DNA from: Salvator merianae
Lineage: Eukaryota > Chordata > Lepidosauria > Squamata > Teiidae
DNA length: 64,000 bases
Direction of reading: 5' to 3'
Assembly (NCBI GenBank): GCA_003586115.2
Contig: QVOM02000115.1
Coordinates: forward strand, 10,368,621-10,432,620
Shown: piece after piece, positions 48,074 through 63,224 of the stretch
How the letters are laid out: the number at the start of each line of letters is the position of its first letter
How positions within the stretch are numbered: position 1 is the first letter of the stretch
Position numbers and translations under genes: made by a program
The notes under the pieces: model-generated
Seen by the model: the letters and a program-made list of their open reading frames with translations, nothing else
What the model was told of the DNA's origin: nothing
The model's database searches: none

Positions 48074-49781
48074 CAAGGCTTTTATTTTCAGGATTCTAAC
48101 GGATACTTCATTGTGAGACTGCGAGAGACAAACATCCAATAGTGATCTGACTTAATTCATGCAAGTGAGTATTCAAGGACCCAACACGCAATTGATCAAG
48201 ACAACAGTTTGTTCTGGTACTTGCACTCAGTATAATCTCTACCAAACTCTTAGACACATACGGTATCTTTCTAATGCTGACTATCTTTGTCCGCTTTTGA
48301 TTTTCTGCAGGCATCCAGGTAATTTTTGAACAGGTGTAATGAAATAATATTCTTTATGAAAGGTTTTGCACAACCAGCTGCTGCAGAGGTTAACTCCCCT
48401 GGGTCACAAATGCAAGAAAAGCTCTGCCTGCTACTATGGTGTTGGTGATGATAAAAGAAAATCTCCATCACTCACTTTTTCAGGGAAAATGTCTGAACAG
48501 TTCTTCATCCATGTAAGAATGTGAATCTGCAAACAGCCACCTCTGCCATCCTCCTTTGATTATTGCTTATATTTGGAGGATGGAAAAGGGGGCAACAGTA
48601 GTTCCACTGTCTTAAGACCCAGGCTAGCATCTGATCTCCACCTTATGCTGTTTCTTTGTGATTCTTCACTGACTGGAACAGTGTTTCATTTGTGGAGAAG
48701 AGAAAAAGCTGTACTTGACATGAACAGTGGGTTCACGAAGAAATCACTTACTGCTGAGATGTAGCAGCTTGACTTTGCAACCATTTCATTTCTGTAAATT
48801 ATGAAGTCATTTATAAAAAGGTGTTTCTTTTGGGCTTCTTTTATCGGGAGTTTAAAATTTGGAGAAAAAAATAAAATACATACTATATTGATTTTTGATC
48901 ACCTTTTGCAGATTTAATATCAATAAAAAGGTGAAAAGACAAAACTGACATCTGTTATGCTTTTGTGAAAACAACAGTGTTTCCTAGGGACAGAAATGCA
49001 TCTTGCACTTGTATTGGAGAGTTGAGTTGTATTCTCCCACTAGTCCTTAGTGGGTGGGGGGGAGTTGTAATTATTCAATTCTCAGTTAGTTATATACAAA
49101 TTTCTGTAAGTTTTATAAAGTTCTTTAAAGAGTCATTGGGGCTATTAAAGGCTGGAACATTATTTTATTTTTATATATTTTTCACTTTTCTGCATAGTTT
49201 ATTAAACAATCAAAAATAAAATATTGCATAATACAAGTGGTGCTTCTTTTCCCTTCAATTTCTCCAGTTTTTCAGAAACAAGCAATGAAATATGAAAAAC
49301 GTTTTTGTGGAGGAGAAAAATAAAAGGTTTTCAAATCTCTTTCTCTCCTTCCTATGTTGTAGTCTAAAGAAGGCCCCGCCTGGGGTGATCAGCATTCAGA
49401 ATGGAGGCTCCTAGTATACTGGCTAGTGCAGAATCATCCTGGATTTCTGACTCCAGAATGACTCACACAAACTGAAAATAAGGATCACTATGAAAGACAT
49501 CGTGCCCTCTCCATATTCCAGCCCAAGAGATGCCTCTGCCAAAATTGCACTATACCTTCCTTCCCAAACCATCTGCTATATTACTCAATATAACCACAAC
49601 AGTGTGAATATGAATGAGGTAACTTCCCCATTTTAATGATAGTTCATGTGTGCACACAAAGGAAGAGTTCTATTTTTAAGAAACATCTCACCCCATATGC
49701 AGTTTAAAGTATTAACGCTAAAAGGTTCTTGCACATCATCCCTGCCCTAATCTATAATTCATACAAATTCCTAATAAATGA
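48074..49781. other. ERBB4 intron 25, nothing recognised
   Basis: No repeats or coding similarity recognised. Confidence 0.45.
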
Positions 49782-50257
49782 GACTGCCTCCAGACAGTGC
49801 CTGAATATATCACTATTTAGCGATATTCCAGAATAAAGTAATTCCAGAATAATTGCTTGTTGCCCAGATGGCAGAGCAACACCATGGAAAAAAAGTGGAG
49901 GAACTTATTGGTATGGTAGTTGCTCCCATGATGGCACAACACATACACTTGGATTTTTCAATAGCCAGAAGTGCATGACTGCCACCCTGTGCACATGTGT
50001 GGCCATATTTTTGGCTGGGTTTACACCTACACAAGCATAGTGGTTATTCCTGAATCACATAAGCAAGCACCCAGACAGGTAAGTGCTCTCACTCTTTATG
50101 TAAAATTTGGGCTGGGAGTTAATTTTCCTACAATAATGTTACTGCGGGATATCACTCCAATATCATAGGGCTATGCTGGGATTGCCACGGATATGTTTGG
50201 CAATCTCAGCATAGCCCTGGAATAATCCCAGGCCTTACAACCTGTCTGGGTGCAGCC
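49782..50257. mobile_element. family C MITE (Harbinger-like), 476 bp
   Basis: Starts GACTGCCTCCAGACAG and ends CTGTCTGGGTGCAGCC, flanked by TGA on both sides (49779-49781 and 50258-50260). It contains an internal hairpin with 21-nt arms (50167-50187 and 50198-50218; AGGGCTATGCTGGGATTGCC and its near-inverse). The ends match the palindrome at 25141-25274. Confidence 0.75.
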
Positions 50258-51019
50258 TGAGTTCCTTGTAATCCCTTCTCATTCTTCTTCAGCTTCATCA
50301 CAGCACTCCTTCCTTCCTTCCTTCTTTTCCTGGCTGAATTTAAAAGCCAACCTCTCACAATGTCACAAGATTCTTATATTGCTTTGTTCTGAAAACTGTA
50401 AATCCTGTTGAACTGTGGAGTTTAAAGTGAAATCCATCTATTTATGACCCTGTACTCTGAACTTTAAAACGAAAAACATTTCTTAAGAGGGAATCAAAAG
50501 GCAACATGCTTGTGATCTGTGCTGAAGAGAATATTCAGCAGCGAGGAAGGGGTGGAGAGCACAAAAGAGACTTGATGAACACATTTCACCTAACCCTCCC
50601 TCGCCATTTCCTACCTATTCTACTTTATACAGTAATCAAAGGATATTCTAAGCCTCTCAAAAGCTATCAGCCCTCATTGAGAGTGAAATAGAGCACATCT
50701 TCTCCGAAGCCTTTATAGCAGTAATCATTACAGCTTCCTGCCTGGCCTGAACAGGGGAGCTCTTCAGTATGAAGGGTGGGGGTGCAAAAAGAAGCCAGCT
50801 TAACCAGCTGAATAGAAAGTTAATGATAATCTCCCCAATTTCAGTATTGGGGGGGGAGCTAAAAAAAGCCACACACACCATAATTGTGCACTCTTGGCTT
50901 CTTAAAGGAAAGAATGGCAGCCTTGATGAAATTTTCCTCTTTTTTTGTTTTTGGTTTTTTCGGAACAGTTACTGCAGTTTGCGAAATCTGCAGGCAATAA
51001 TTCCCCACCCTCCACAAAA

Positions 51020-51052
<33 letters not shown>

Positions 51053-51377
51053 CTTGGAAAGAAAATAATTATTAACATTTTAAATCTACATTTCTTTCTT
51101 ACTCTTGCTCTTCCTCTGTCTCCTTTGCCAGCTCTGATTGGTCCTTAAGAAAACCAGTGAATAGTGAGGGAAACAGTCTTCCCTTCCTATTTACCAAAAT
51201 ATATTTTTCCTTTGTGAAAATACATAAAAAATACATAAAAGTACATAAGGCTATATATAATCATGTATATAAATATTGCTGTCTGAGGCTGTGTCTCACT
51301 TATGCAGCAAGGACACCTTAAGTAAGGCCAGTTTCTATTATTCCCAATGAAGACCAGATTAAGGTGCCTTTGCAGTG
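50258..51377. other. ERBB4 intron 25, (GA)n only
   Basis: A (GA)n tract at 51028-51052. Nothing else recognised. Confidence 0.5.
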
Positions 51378-51612
51378 GGAAAAAAAAAAAAAGTTTCAAT
51401 TCATTTTTAAAATGAAAATCTGCATTTCTGCTTCATCAGTGAATTTCATTGTCAAAAAATGCATTTTTCGCATTTTTCATGTTTTCCCATTTCTCGCAAT
51501 GTTTTCCCATTGAAAATGCCATTTTCATGGTTTAAACACAGCAAAAAATGTGAACATTCAATAAATTTTGTTTTTGAGAAAGCAGTAGACTTTTTCATTT
51601 TTAAATGAAAAC
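51378..51612. mobile_element. hAT-like MITE, family A, 9768-type subfamily, ends lost
   Basis: Shares GAAAATCTGCATTT, AAAAAATGCATTTTTCGC and CCATTTTCATGGTTTAAACA with 9768-10093. Confidence 0.65.
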
Positions 51613-54292
51613 TGTAAAGCAGGACTTGTAACTCTTACAGTGTAACCCCACATAAGTTTTAAGCCAACTTCAGAATGAGATAGTGCATTAGCAAAAATGA
51701 CAAGCAGTTGCTCTTCTACATTATCTTTGGTTAGATAAGGCAGAAAAAAATGACTGATCACTTTGCTGACGTGTTGTCTCACTCTGAAGGTGGGCTGAAG
51801 ATGGATTAAAATTTAGGTGTACCTGTACAGTTAACAAACAAAATCCTGCATGACTGGGAATTCAGACAAGAAGCATACTTTAGGGACACAGTTGCTCATT
51901 CAATATTCTTTTAAAAATGCATGGCATTTGCTGTGCACACAGCATATCATTCTGCCACTGAAATTTCTGATCAGATAGACGATTTTATTTTAGAAAGTTC
52001 AACTCCTGGCAAATCTAAAAAAAACCTTCATGTGAAAAGGTTCTATGTAGCTGCCCTGGTCCTTGAGAATTCTCCTTGTTGTTATTGATATATGATGTAG
52101 TTCTTTATCTAGACCATAGTATATGCACTAAGGAATTTAAGGGAAGAAGGGCCACATAAGTGTGACAGAGTTTACATGCAAAGATGCTGTCTTGAACTGC
52201 TCAGTGCTGCTCCTTCCCTCCCTCTGTTTTCTATGCAGAATTTTAGTCACTCTACTACTACTGTTTTGTATCATAGGCTTTCAGTATTATTTATGGATTC
52301 CACATCATTTATACCATTACATGATCTATGCCTGGTCTCCTGCTGTTAAGTAAATAAAGGATCTGCAACATTACATGTTCCGAATTAAATAATGTGACAA
52401 GCAAGTTTGAGATTTTTAAAAACTGAGCAAATAATTGTTTCACTGTGGATTGCTAAATGCATACAATGAAGAAGAAGGGATGAAGGTTGTCACCACCCTA
52501 AGTATTTTGGTCACCACTGGCTTTCAGATGACTGCATTTCTTTGTCTTGAGAACAAGTTACAGATAAGCAATGGAATTTTTTTTAGGGTGAAAAAAATGG
52601 GGGAAAAAATAGGGTTTTAAGTTTAAGGTAAGAACAGGCACAAAGAAAACTAACCACAATCATCTGACTCTCAAAAAAGTGGTTGTCTAATTGCTTGCTG
52701 TTCAGCATCACATATTCTGGTCCAAGTCACAAGTCTTATTAGAATACCTTTTCCTGGCTAAATTTTGAAGTAGAGAAATTATTTGTTTGCAATAAACTCT
52801 GTCCTTGAAAATAGGCTGTACATATATCTGCTTTTATGTTTGTGTATTTCTTAAGAAATGTCACATGCAAGACAAATCTGGAACAGACACTGGGGTTATA
52901 TCCAGACAGCCTCTAAAACTTGAGACTATCCCAGCACCGTATTAGAATTGCCACACTTATATGTGACAATGTCAACATAGTCCAGGAATATAGAGGCAAA
53001 ATTCCAAGATATTGCTACTGGAGGAAAAAGAACTCCAAACCCCAGTTTTCCCACAGTGACATAATTTACTATGTCTGGTGCTTGCTTCTGGGGATTTTTA
53101 TCATGAAAATACCCACTGTGCAAGCACAGAAGTGAGTGCTTGTGCAGTTCCAGGTCATTTTGCCACTGAGAGAAATCAGCTTGGGATGTCACCCTGCCAT
53201 CTAGAAGGGATGTTGAAAGAAAATTGCAGGATGTAAACAAGTCCCTGCACTTTCCAAAACTTTCACTATTTAGAGGTAGCCTGACTTGGTTTTCCCCATT
53301 TCAAGTGAAGATTTTTCTCTTGGCTTTAAGAATTATTTTTTTGTCCCCCAAGATGGCTGACAGCTGGCCTCAAGTGAACATACAAAAGGTTCCTTTTGTT
53401 GTAAAAAATCTGATCAGCTGCCATTTTAAGTAGTAGAGCGATAGCTTCTGTCACATAATTCCTTCTCTTTTTCTGCATACGTTGGTTTCACAAAAGGAAC
53501 AGCAAGAGATAAAGAAATACTTTCCTTTTCCCTTTCAGGCACTGCTATCTGTAATTTTAATATGTTGAATTTTAATTGTTGTTTTTTTTAAAAAAATATA
53601 TACTGGTTTTATTATAGGGTATAAGGTGGGACATAAATTCAAATAAATAAGTCATGGAATCTTAAAGCCCCTAGAAACTGAAAATCTAGTTTTTAATTTG
53701 CTTCTTTTGCTTCTATGAAAGAAATGTTTATATAGTTCTTTAAAAATACCCAAGTCATAATTTCTCATGTTGGACAACCCAACCTACCTCCCAGCAGCAG
53801 TCTTTCTCAAATTTTTATATCTATTGACTTCTAATGAACAGCTCTTTATAACTAATAATCAAAATATAGTTAGCTTCCTTTTACCATGCCATATTATTTG
53901 CTCATCTGTGGTATAATTATCTGGTCTGACTGCAACAATCCAGGTAGCGGTCAGTGGCCCTTTACATTTCAGCTACATGAGAATATTTTAACTGGGAATA
54001 TCAGAAATTAACCTGAAAATTTCCAGATTACAAAAAGAGATGTCTCAGTATATAAGGATGTATAAAGGTAGATGAATACTTTATTTACAGTCCCACATCA
54101 ATATACCTTAGTCTATAAGTAGATAGCGGAGGTATGTTCTGATATGTATCTGTGGTCATTCATAATCTGGAAGCAAGTCACCACCTCTTTCAGTTTGCAT
54201 ACTATATTCAAGAAGGTTCAAGGCTCATTTTAAATTCAGGGCAGGAATTCCACAGTTTCAATCACTACTAAGAAGGGGCACTCCAATTTTTG
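51613..54292. other. ERBB4 intron 25, possible family C fragment and L2-like tail
   Basis: 52893-53230 begins GGTTATATCCAGACAGCC and has interior wording close to the 49782 element, but its right end is unclear. 53600-53655 (TATAGGGTATAAGGTGGGA, then AAATAAATAA) is a short L2-like 3' tail. The rest is unassigned. Confidence 0.4.

Positions 54293-54342
<50 letters not shown>
54293..54342. repeat. (GATA)n microsatellite
   Basis: About 12 GATA units ending directly at the Tc1 element. Confidence 0.98.
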
Positions 54343-54344
<2 letters not shown>

Positions 54345-55845
54345 CTGCTCCAAAAAATTAAGGGAACATGTAAGCATCACAGTATAACTCCAAGTCACTT
54401 AAATTTCACAGATATCAATCTGTCCAGGTAGGAAGCATAAGTGATTGTAAATCAATTTCACCTGCTTTGGTGCAAATGAAAGTGACAACAGGTGCACTGG
54501 AGGGGCAACAGCAAGACAAGCCCCCAAAAGGAAATGATTTTGCAGGGTGTTGGACACAGATAATACTGTCTTCTTATCATTCCTGATTCTTCTCTAGTTT
54601 TGCACTTTGCTAGTGTACTTGTCATTACTCGTAGTATAAGGCAGTACCTGCAGCCATTCAGGTTGCACAGGTAGTCCAGCTCCTCCAGGATGGCACATGT
54701 ATATGTGCTGCCGCAAGACAGTTTGATGTGTCTTTCAGCACAGTCTTAAGAGCATGGAGCAGATTCCAGGACATGGGTCGTTACATGAGGAGAGCTGGAC
54801 AGGGCCACAGAAGGGCATTAACCCAGCATCAGGACCAGTATCTGCTTCTTTGTACAAGGAGGAACAGGAGAAGCACTGTCAGAGTCCTACAGTGGGCTAT
54901 TGGTGTACATGTTTCTGACAAAACTGTCAGAAACAGTCTCCATGAGGGGGGCCTGAGGGCCTGATGAACTGCAGTGGGACCTGTGCTCACAGCCCAGCAC
55001 TGTGCAACTCGATTGACATTCACCAAAGGACTCTAGAATTGGCAGGTCCACCAGTGGTGCCCTGTTCTCTTCACAGATGAGAGCAGGTCTGGAGAAGTTG
55101 TGGTGAATGTTATGCTGCCTGCAGCATCATCCAGCATGACCAGTTTGGTGGTGGATCAGTGATGGTCTGGGAGGCATATACCTGGAGGGCACATACACCT
55201 CCATGTAATAGCCAGTGGAACCCTGGCTGCTGTTAGGTACTGGAATGAAATCCTCAGAGCCATTGTTAGAACTTATGCTGGTGTAGTGGGTCCTGAGTTT
55301 CTCCTGATGCAGGACAATACCTGACAGTTCCTGGATGATGAAGACATTGATGCTATTCACTGGTTCTCACATTCCCCAGACCTGAATTCAACTGAGAACC
55401 TCTGGGACATTATGTATCAGTACATCTGTTGCTGCCAAGTAATGCCACAGACTGTCCAGGAGCTCACTGATCCAGGTCTTGGAGAAGATTCCCCAGGGCA
55501 CTATCCACTGTCTCATTGGGAACATGCCCAGGATGATGTCAGGAGTGCACACCAGCCTAGGTGGGCCATACACACTACTAAGTCACATTATGAGTTGCCG
55601 TGATGAAATTCATGTAAATTGGATCCACCTATGATTTCATTATTTTTTTTTTTTTACTTTGATTTTTAGGGTGATTTGGAATCCAGTCTCAATTGGTTGT
55701 TGATTTTGGTTTCCACTGACTGTTGATATGTCATTTTGTTCTCAATGAATTACACAATGTCTATCAGTAAAGATTTTCAACATGAATCTTTTGTTCATCA
55801 AGATCCAGTGTGTGATTTAAGTGTTCCCTTAATTGTTTGGAGCAG
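54345..55845 (+). mobile_element. Tc1/mariner-type DNA transposon, near full length, dead
   Basis: Terminal inverted repeats of about 25 bp match at both ends (CTGCTCCAAAAAATTAAGGG left, CTGCTCCAAACAATTAAGGG on the opposite strand right). The left neighbour is TA. At 1501 bp it is the usual size for Tc1. It carries a broken transposase on the plus strand and sits at the end of a GATA microsatellite in ERBB4 intron 25. Confidence 0.92.
54728..55604 (+). pseudogene. Tc1-type transposase pseudogene
   Basis: Fragments in several frames follow the Tc1 transposase plan: an N-terminal DNA-binding part (54728-54964, ending VRNSLHEGGLRA and a stop), then LFTDES (first catalytic Asp codon at 55076-55078), DQFGGGSVMVW, LLMQDN (second Asp at 55313-55315) and DLNSTENLWDIM (catalytic Glu at 55394-55396). 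The second Asp and the Glu are only 26 residues apart because 24 nt just after QDN are missing. With these it would be the DD34E spacing of Tc1 elements. Stops and frameshifts elsewhere make it inactive. Confidence 0.85.
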
Positions 55846-56317
55846 TGTGTGTGTGTCTATACGCACACATATACATACACATACATACAAATTAAGTCCA
55901 ACTCTAGCAATAAGTACATTCTTCTTTAAAGTAAAATTTCCAGCAAAGAGTTCCATATTAATCCTGCAGATGTCAACCTCCTGTGCTCACTTTACTGAAG
56001 ATCATGGAAACATTCCTATAAAATTTAATTCACCAGTAACAATGAACATAAACTGTCTAAGCTGCTTCAATTTATCTACCATTCTTGATAATAGCACCAA
56101 TTATAGCAGGTCCATTTAATATTAATATTCATTAGAGCAAACAAGAGTAAATTTCAGTTACCAATGGGAACAAAATGTCATAGAATGACAATTGTAGATC
56201 CTGATCATTGAATGCATTTCACTTTCTTGAGTGAGTTTTGGAGTTTATTCTAAAAGTGTGCTTCTTAAAAAGTGTCTCTCTCTCTCTCTCTGTGTATTGA
56301 TATGTGGTACACACACA
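55846..56317. other. ERBB4 intron 25, nothing recognised
   Basis: Begins with GT/CA-type simple sequence (55846-55890). A (TC)n tract lies at 56275-56292. Confidence 0.5.
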
Positions 56318-56570
56318 TACATGTGCACAAAGATTTGAACTTCAAGCTTGTTCAACCTGGTACTATAGATCAAAATACATGAAAAGAGCCCTTTAAAGGG
56401 TCAAAATTCAAACAAAACATTTTGACCTGATTCAACCAAACTTCCTTGGTTTGGTTCAAATTTAAACTGGCTCCCCTATATATGGGGGTGGTTTGATTCA
56501 AATTTGAACTGGATGAACCACCCAGTTTGATTCAAACCAGTTTGAACTCAAACTGGTTTGGCACATCTTC
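56318..56570. mobile_element. hAT-like MITE, family A
   Basis: Ends AACTGGTTTGGCACATCTTC. The interior has TTTGGTTCAAATTTAAACTGG and related inverted phrases. The left end ATGTGCACAAAG is partial. Confidence 0.6.
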
Positions 56571-59374
<2,804 letters not shown>

Positions 59375-60502
59375 CTAAATAGCACAGTGATGAAGAGTGA
59401 AAAAGAAAAAAATAGATTACCTGATCCTTCTTTTTGGCTATAGCTTCCATGTGTTTGATCTTTCTTATACAAGTGTTCACTAATTTCTCCTATTAAATCT
59501 TTTGTTCTTTTCTCAAAGAAACATTTTCTAAATAAGTATTTAAAATCAAAGAAAGAAAGAAATTATGCTTACTTAAACACATAGGATGACAAAAACATAA
59601 CAACAGTTGCCAATCAAAAGCCCAATTTTTAAGCCTTCTCATGCCAACAATATTTGAGATTGGGGTGTGGTGTTGACCCTAGTCATTTGTTTTTTAAGAA
59701 GATTTGACTACTTTTGTAAAACGCTTAAATTTCTTACATATATATATATATATATATATATAGCAAGGTAAAGTGCATACTAGGCAGACTAGTTCAGGAA
59801 CAGGCACTCTTAATCACATGGGCCTACTAGCAAAAAAACTTTCAGTCTTTTAGATATATTGTTTTTAAGAGTATCTAATAACACACTTCTTAGTAGATGT
59901 TATTTGTGTGTGTATGTCTGTACACATTCCAGGGTATATTACACTGTCAAATGCTCCTCCAAAACATTGATGGAGGAAAAATGTAATCCTTGAATCCAAA
60001 AAACATGTTAGTTGCCTTTCATGTACAAATTCTTAAAATATGTCTGATAATACTGTCAGTTTTGTTTTCTGGCATTCAGTGTTTTTATTCAAGTCAGTTT
60101 GTATGAGCAATGGCCACAAAAGCTCTAGGTAAGTACAAAGTAATCAATTTGTTTTACTTCTACCTGAATGATCACAACTGTGCTTTAGAAGAGTCTCCTG
60201 AACACAGAAAGGGAATATTGTTTTTAACTGGCTGCTTTCAATTTCAAAGAAGGAAATAAAACATTTCATTTTTTGTTCATTGTTTGGTGACTATATGGAG
60301 AGATTCTCTGTTACACCGTTAAGAATTGTGTGATGACATAAATCGCAAAAACAGTGGCAAACTCTATAGTTATCAAAGACTTAGACTGATAATAACGTTC
60401 TGGTAAATATACACTTGTTGTTAAACCTCAGCTTGCCTCTCTAAAGCATTTTTATGATAGGGCATATAGAGATGAAAATCATGCTATTATAGAGCTGTTT
60501 AC
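59375..60502. other. ERBB4 intron 24
   Basis: A 1128-bp intron with a (TA)n tract at 59738-59762. No other feature recognised. Confidence 0.85.
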
Positions 60503-60600
60503 CTGGATAACGAGGTATCTCTGAGGATCTCGAGCCATTCTAGAAAATTCAGCTGCAAGCTCCTTAAACTTAGGCCGACTATCAGCATCAATCATCCAAC
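60503..60600 (-). CDS. ERBB4: ERBB4 exon 24: end of kinase domain
   Basis: This 98-bp exon encodes 32 residues starting [18 protein letters not shown] and ending RYLVIQ, after the last two bases of a split cysteine codon. It is the final helix of the kinase C-lobe, with the conserved CW..D...RP.F.EL pattern of EGFR-family kinases, plus the start of the cytoplasmic tail (human 957-988). The acceptor reads CTTGTCCCAG before the exon and the donor is CAG followed by GTAAAC. The upstream exon, which supplies the first base of the Cys codon, is outside the window. There is no stop or frameshift. Confidence 0.97.
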
Positions 60601-62058
60601 CTGGGACAAGATACCGGAAATAAAAAGGGATCTTGTTAAAAGGCAGTGTTTGATTTTTACGAAATGATTTTTAACAGTCGTTTTTGAAAGTATACTGTAT
60701 CACGACACCATCTGGCTGATATTTAGAGAAAAATAAAAGAAATGTGTTTATATTTCAAGTTAGTAACCCAACAGGAATCAGTAGGACTTCCTAGAACTTA
60801 ATCTTGGGGTCCTCAAATGCTAAAAAGCAATTAATTGCTTCTTACTCAGTTGGCTTCACAATTCATTCACACCAGATTTGTACTCATTGCTACACTCAAC
60901 ACGTGCTCAGCATGCTTTTTATATATTTTTTTTTCTTTGTATTTGAGGCTATTTAACATAAACGGAAAATCCTAAACACATTTTCTTTTTTAAAAAGTTG
61001 CTAGAACTTCTGAGAAAATAATGAAATGTCTTCACTGAATTTTAATTTAAGACACTTCCTTGTATTTTTGTGAGTGATTTTAAATGGTGTTTTATTTCTA
61101 ATATACTATTATATTTATCCCCTAGAATTTGTTCTTTAACTTAGCTGTTTAAGATATATGATGGTACTTTTCTTAGGGCACATGCCCATCTTAGTCCAGC
61201 TGTCATTCCAGCTTAAGTGGTCCTCAGAGCACTTGGATGACAAAGTGGAAGTGCATGCTCAAACAATGCTTTTTTCCAGTCATAGTTGGCACTTCTATTA
61301 CTGCTGCATAGCTTCCATTCAAGCAGATCTATCTTCCATCTGTTGGGTGGCTTGTTATGCCTTTGAACAAAGCAAATGTTCTATGGGCCCTCTGCCTGTG
61401 TTAGACAATCTTCCTTCCAACCAGCAACATGGCAGCCAGGGAATGAAAGTTCTCCGGTTGCAATGTCAGCACAGCCAGAACCAGCAACAGGTGTGTTGTC
61501 ACTGCACTAGTGCTTCAAGAAGAACACTGCTAGCATAGTACTCTTCTTAGTGTGCAGGAAGAAGAATGCAGTGTTAGTAGCAATCTTCTCCCTGCCATGT
61601 AAGTCCTGTCAAGGAGATGATGTAAGTTTTATGAAAGCATAAAATGAGATGGCAGTTAAATATAACAACTTTTAAATATCTTTCTTTGGCTTTTTATGGT
61701 TTCCCCACCTTGTTTAAGAAAATAAGTTAGTTTTGACTAAACTGCAAGAAAGCATTGCACATATAAAACTGGGTTAATATCTCTACCTAGACACGGTTGA
61801 TTTTCCCTACCAAGGCATTTTATTTTACGGTTCTTCTTCCTATTCCATTGAAAGGCTCATCGGAAACAATTACCCCTCTTGTGCTTCATGTCAAAAGGCA
61901 AAAAGTATTATTAATTGGTACATTCTACTCAGAAATAACTCCAAGGTTTTTTTAGAGCAAGGATACAATCAGACATGCTTAAAGAAGCACCCTATAAGTG
62001 AATTTGAGCCCATAATGACAGACATTTTCCCTCTGCATTGGCCTTACCCCATCCTGAA
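60601..62058. other. ERBB4 intron 23 (part), nothing recognised
   Basis: The 126-aa plus-strand frame at 61158-61538 is antisense to the gene. It is rich in His, Gln, Ser and Cys and matches no domain I recognise. Confidence 0.5.
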
Positions 62059-62396
62059 TAGAGATGTGCAAAAATTTTCATGTCTGCAATTTCAAGTGAA
62101 TGGTTTGCATTCATTGATATTCACAATGAGCTGAACATCGAGTTGTTCTAATATCCAAAAATTCGATCAAACCAATTCTCCATTTGTGAACACAAAGTAT
62201 TAAATCTATCTGTTTGCTGTGTTTCTGTCTTGAAAAGCAATTTTTTCAATGGAAAAATGGTATTTCTTATTTTTGAACCACTTAGAAATCAACACAAACA
62301 GGATATTTGATTAAACAGTTAACTATCCAAGTGAATATATGGATATTCGGTTTGATGGTGAACTGAACATGCAAATTCAATTTGTGCACATCTGTA
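62059..62396. mobile_element. hAT-like MITE, family A
   Basis: Starts TAGAGATGTGCAAAAATT and ends TTTGTGCACATCTGTA. The flanking octamers are ATCCTGAA and ATCTTGAT (6 of 8). It lies in ERBB4 intron 23. Confidence 0.75.
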
Positions 62397-62884
62397 ATCT
62401 TGATGCCTGAGAAAGGTATTTCATAGATTTAAAGGTGTCCCTTTTTTAAGGTGGGTTGGGCAGGAAACTGCATAAGCAAACAGGCAGGAGTTTACCACTG
62501 AATGGCTAATCATTGCCAAGTATACATATTTAGGGTAGGTGTTGCCCGAATTGGAGGCTAATACAGACTGCAAAGTGTGGCAAAATAAAGTAAGCTCTAA
62601 GCTGTTCAGAAGGCTTTTTTTTGTATGTCTGGGGATAGGATACTTTTTTTAAAGGGATGAGTGAAAAGAAATCATTGCCTGACTGCACCTCAAGATCCTT
62701 CTCAAGAAGACACTGTGATATGTTTTTGAGGGAATTTGACACTGTTTGGAAAGTAGTCTGAATCAAGTGTGTCTCATAAGCCTACAGTCTCTATTATTCT
62801 TTGTTAACATAGTTAACCAAGCAAAGATTCACAAAGATCGTTGTGTAAAAGTGCATGATCTTACTTCATTTAAAACAATCCAGT
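62397..62884. other. ERBB4 intron 23, nothing recognised
   Basis: No repeats recognised. Confidence 0.45.
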
Positions 62885-63112
62885 ACAGAAGAAAGAGTGA
62901 CAGACTGAGAGACCTGGGGTTCAAATTACAACTCAGGCCACAAAGCATGTTAATGATCTCAGGCAAGATGTTTTCTCTCTTCCTAGTCTCCTTTATAAGG
63001 GAATTGTGAAGATAAAATGAGATTTAGAATATATATATATTCTAAAATTAAGCATATATTTATATATGCTTAATTTTACTTGGAGGAAAGAAGGAATATA
63101 AATGTGGTGGAC
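62885..63112 (+). mobile_element. tRNA-derived SINE, old copy
   Basis: Contains GACCTGGGGTTCAAATTAC (B box), then TAAGGGAATTGTGAAGATAAA and the end TTGGAGGAAAGAAGG followed by ATATAAATGTG. That is the order of a squamate tRNA SINE. An AT-rich palindromic stretch (63026-63078) sits inside it. Confidence 0.6.
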
Positions 63113-63224
63113 AGAAAGATAACATGGTACTGCATAACTTATACATGTTTACTCATGGAAGTTATCAAAGAAGAGATCAAGTCATTAGTTTGCTTCTAAA
63201 TGTGTTTCCCAAACCAATACACAG

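Noticed and set aside
61158..61538. 126-aa plus-strand frame in ERBB4 intron 23
   Set aside because: No recognisable domain, no splice or promoter context, antisense to the gene; length is within chance for this much DNA.
63026..63078. AT-rich palindromes inside a SINE remnant
   Set aside because: Low-complexity TA sequence easily forms such palindromes; no sign of function.
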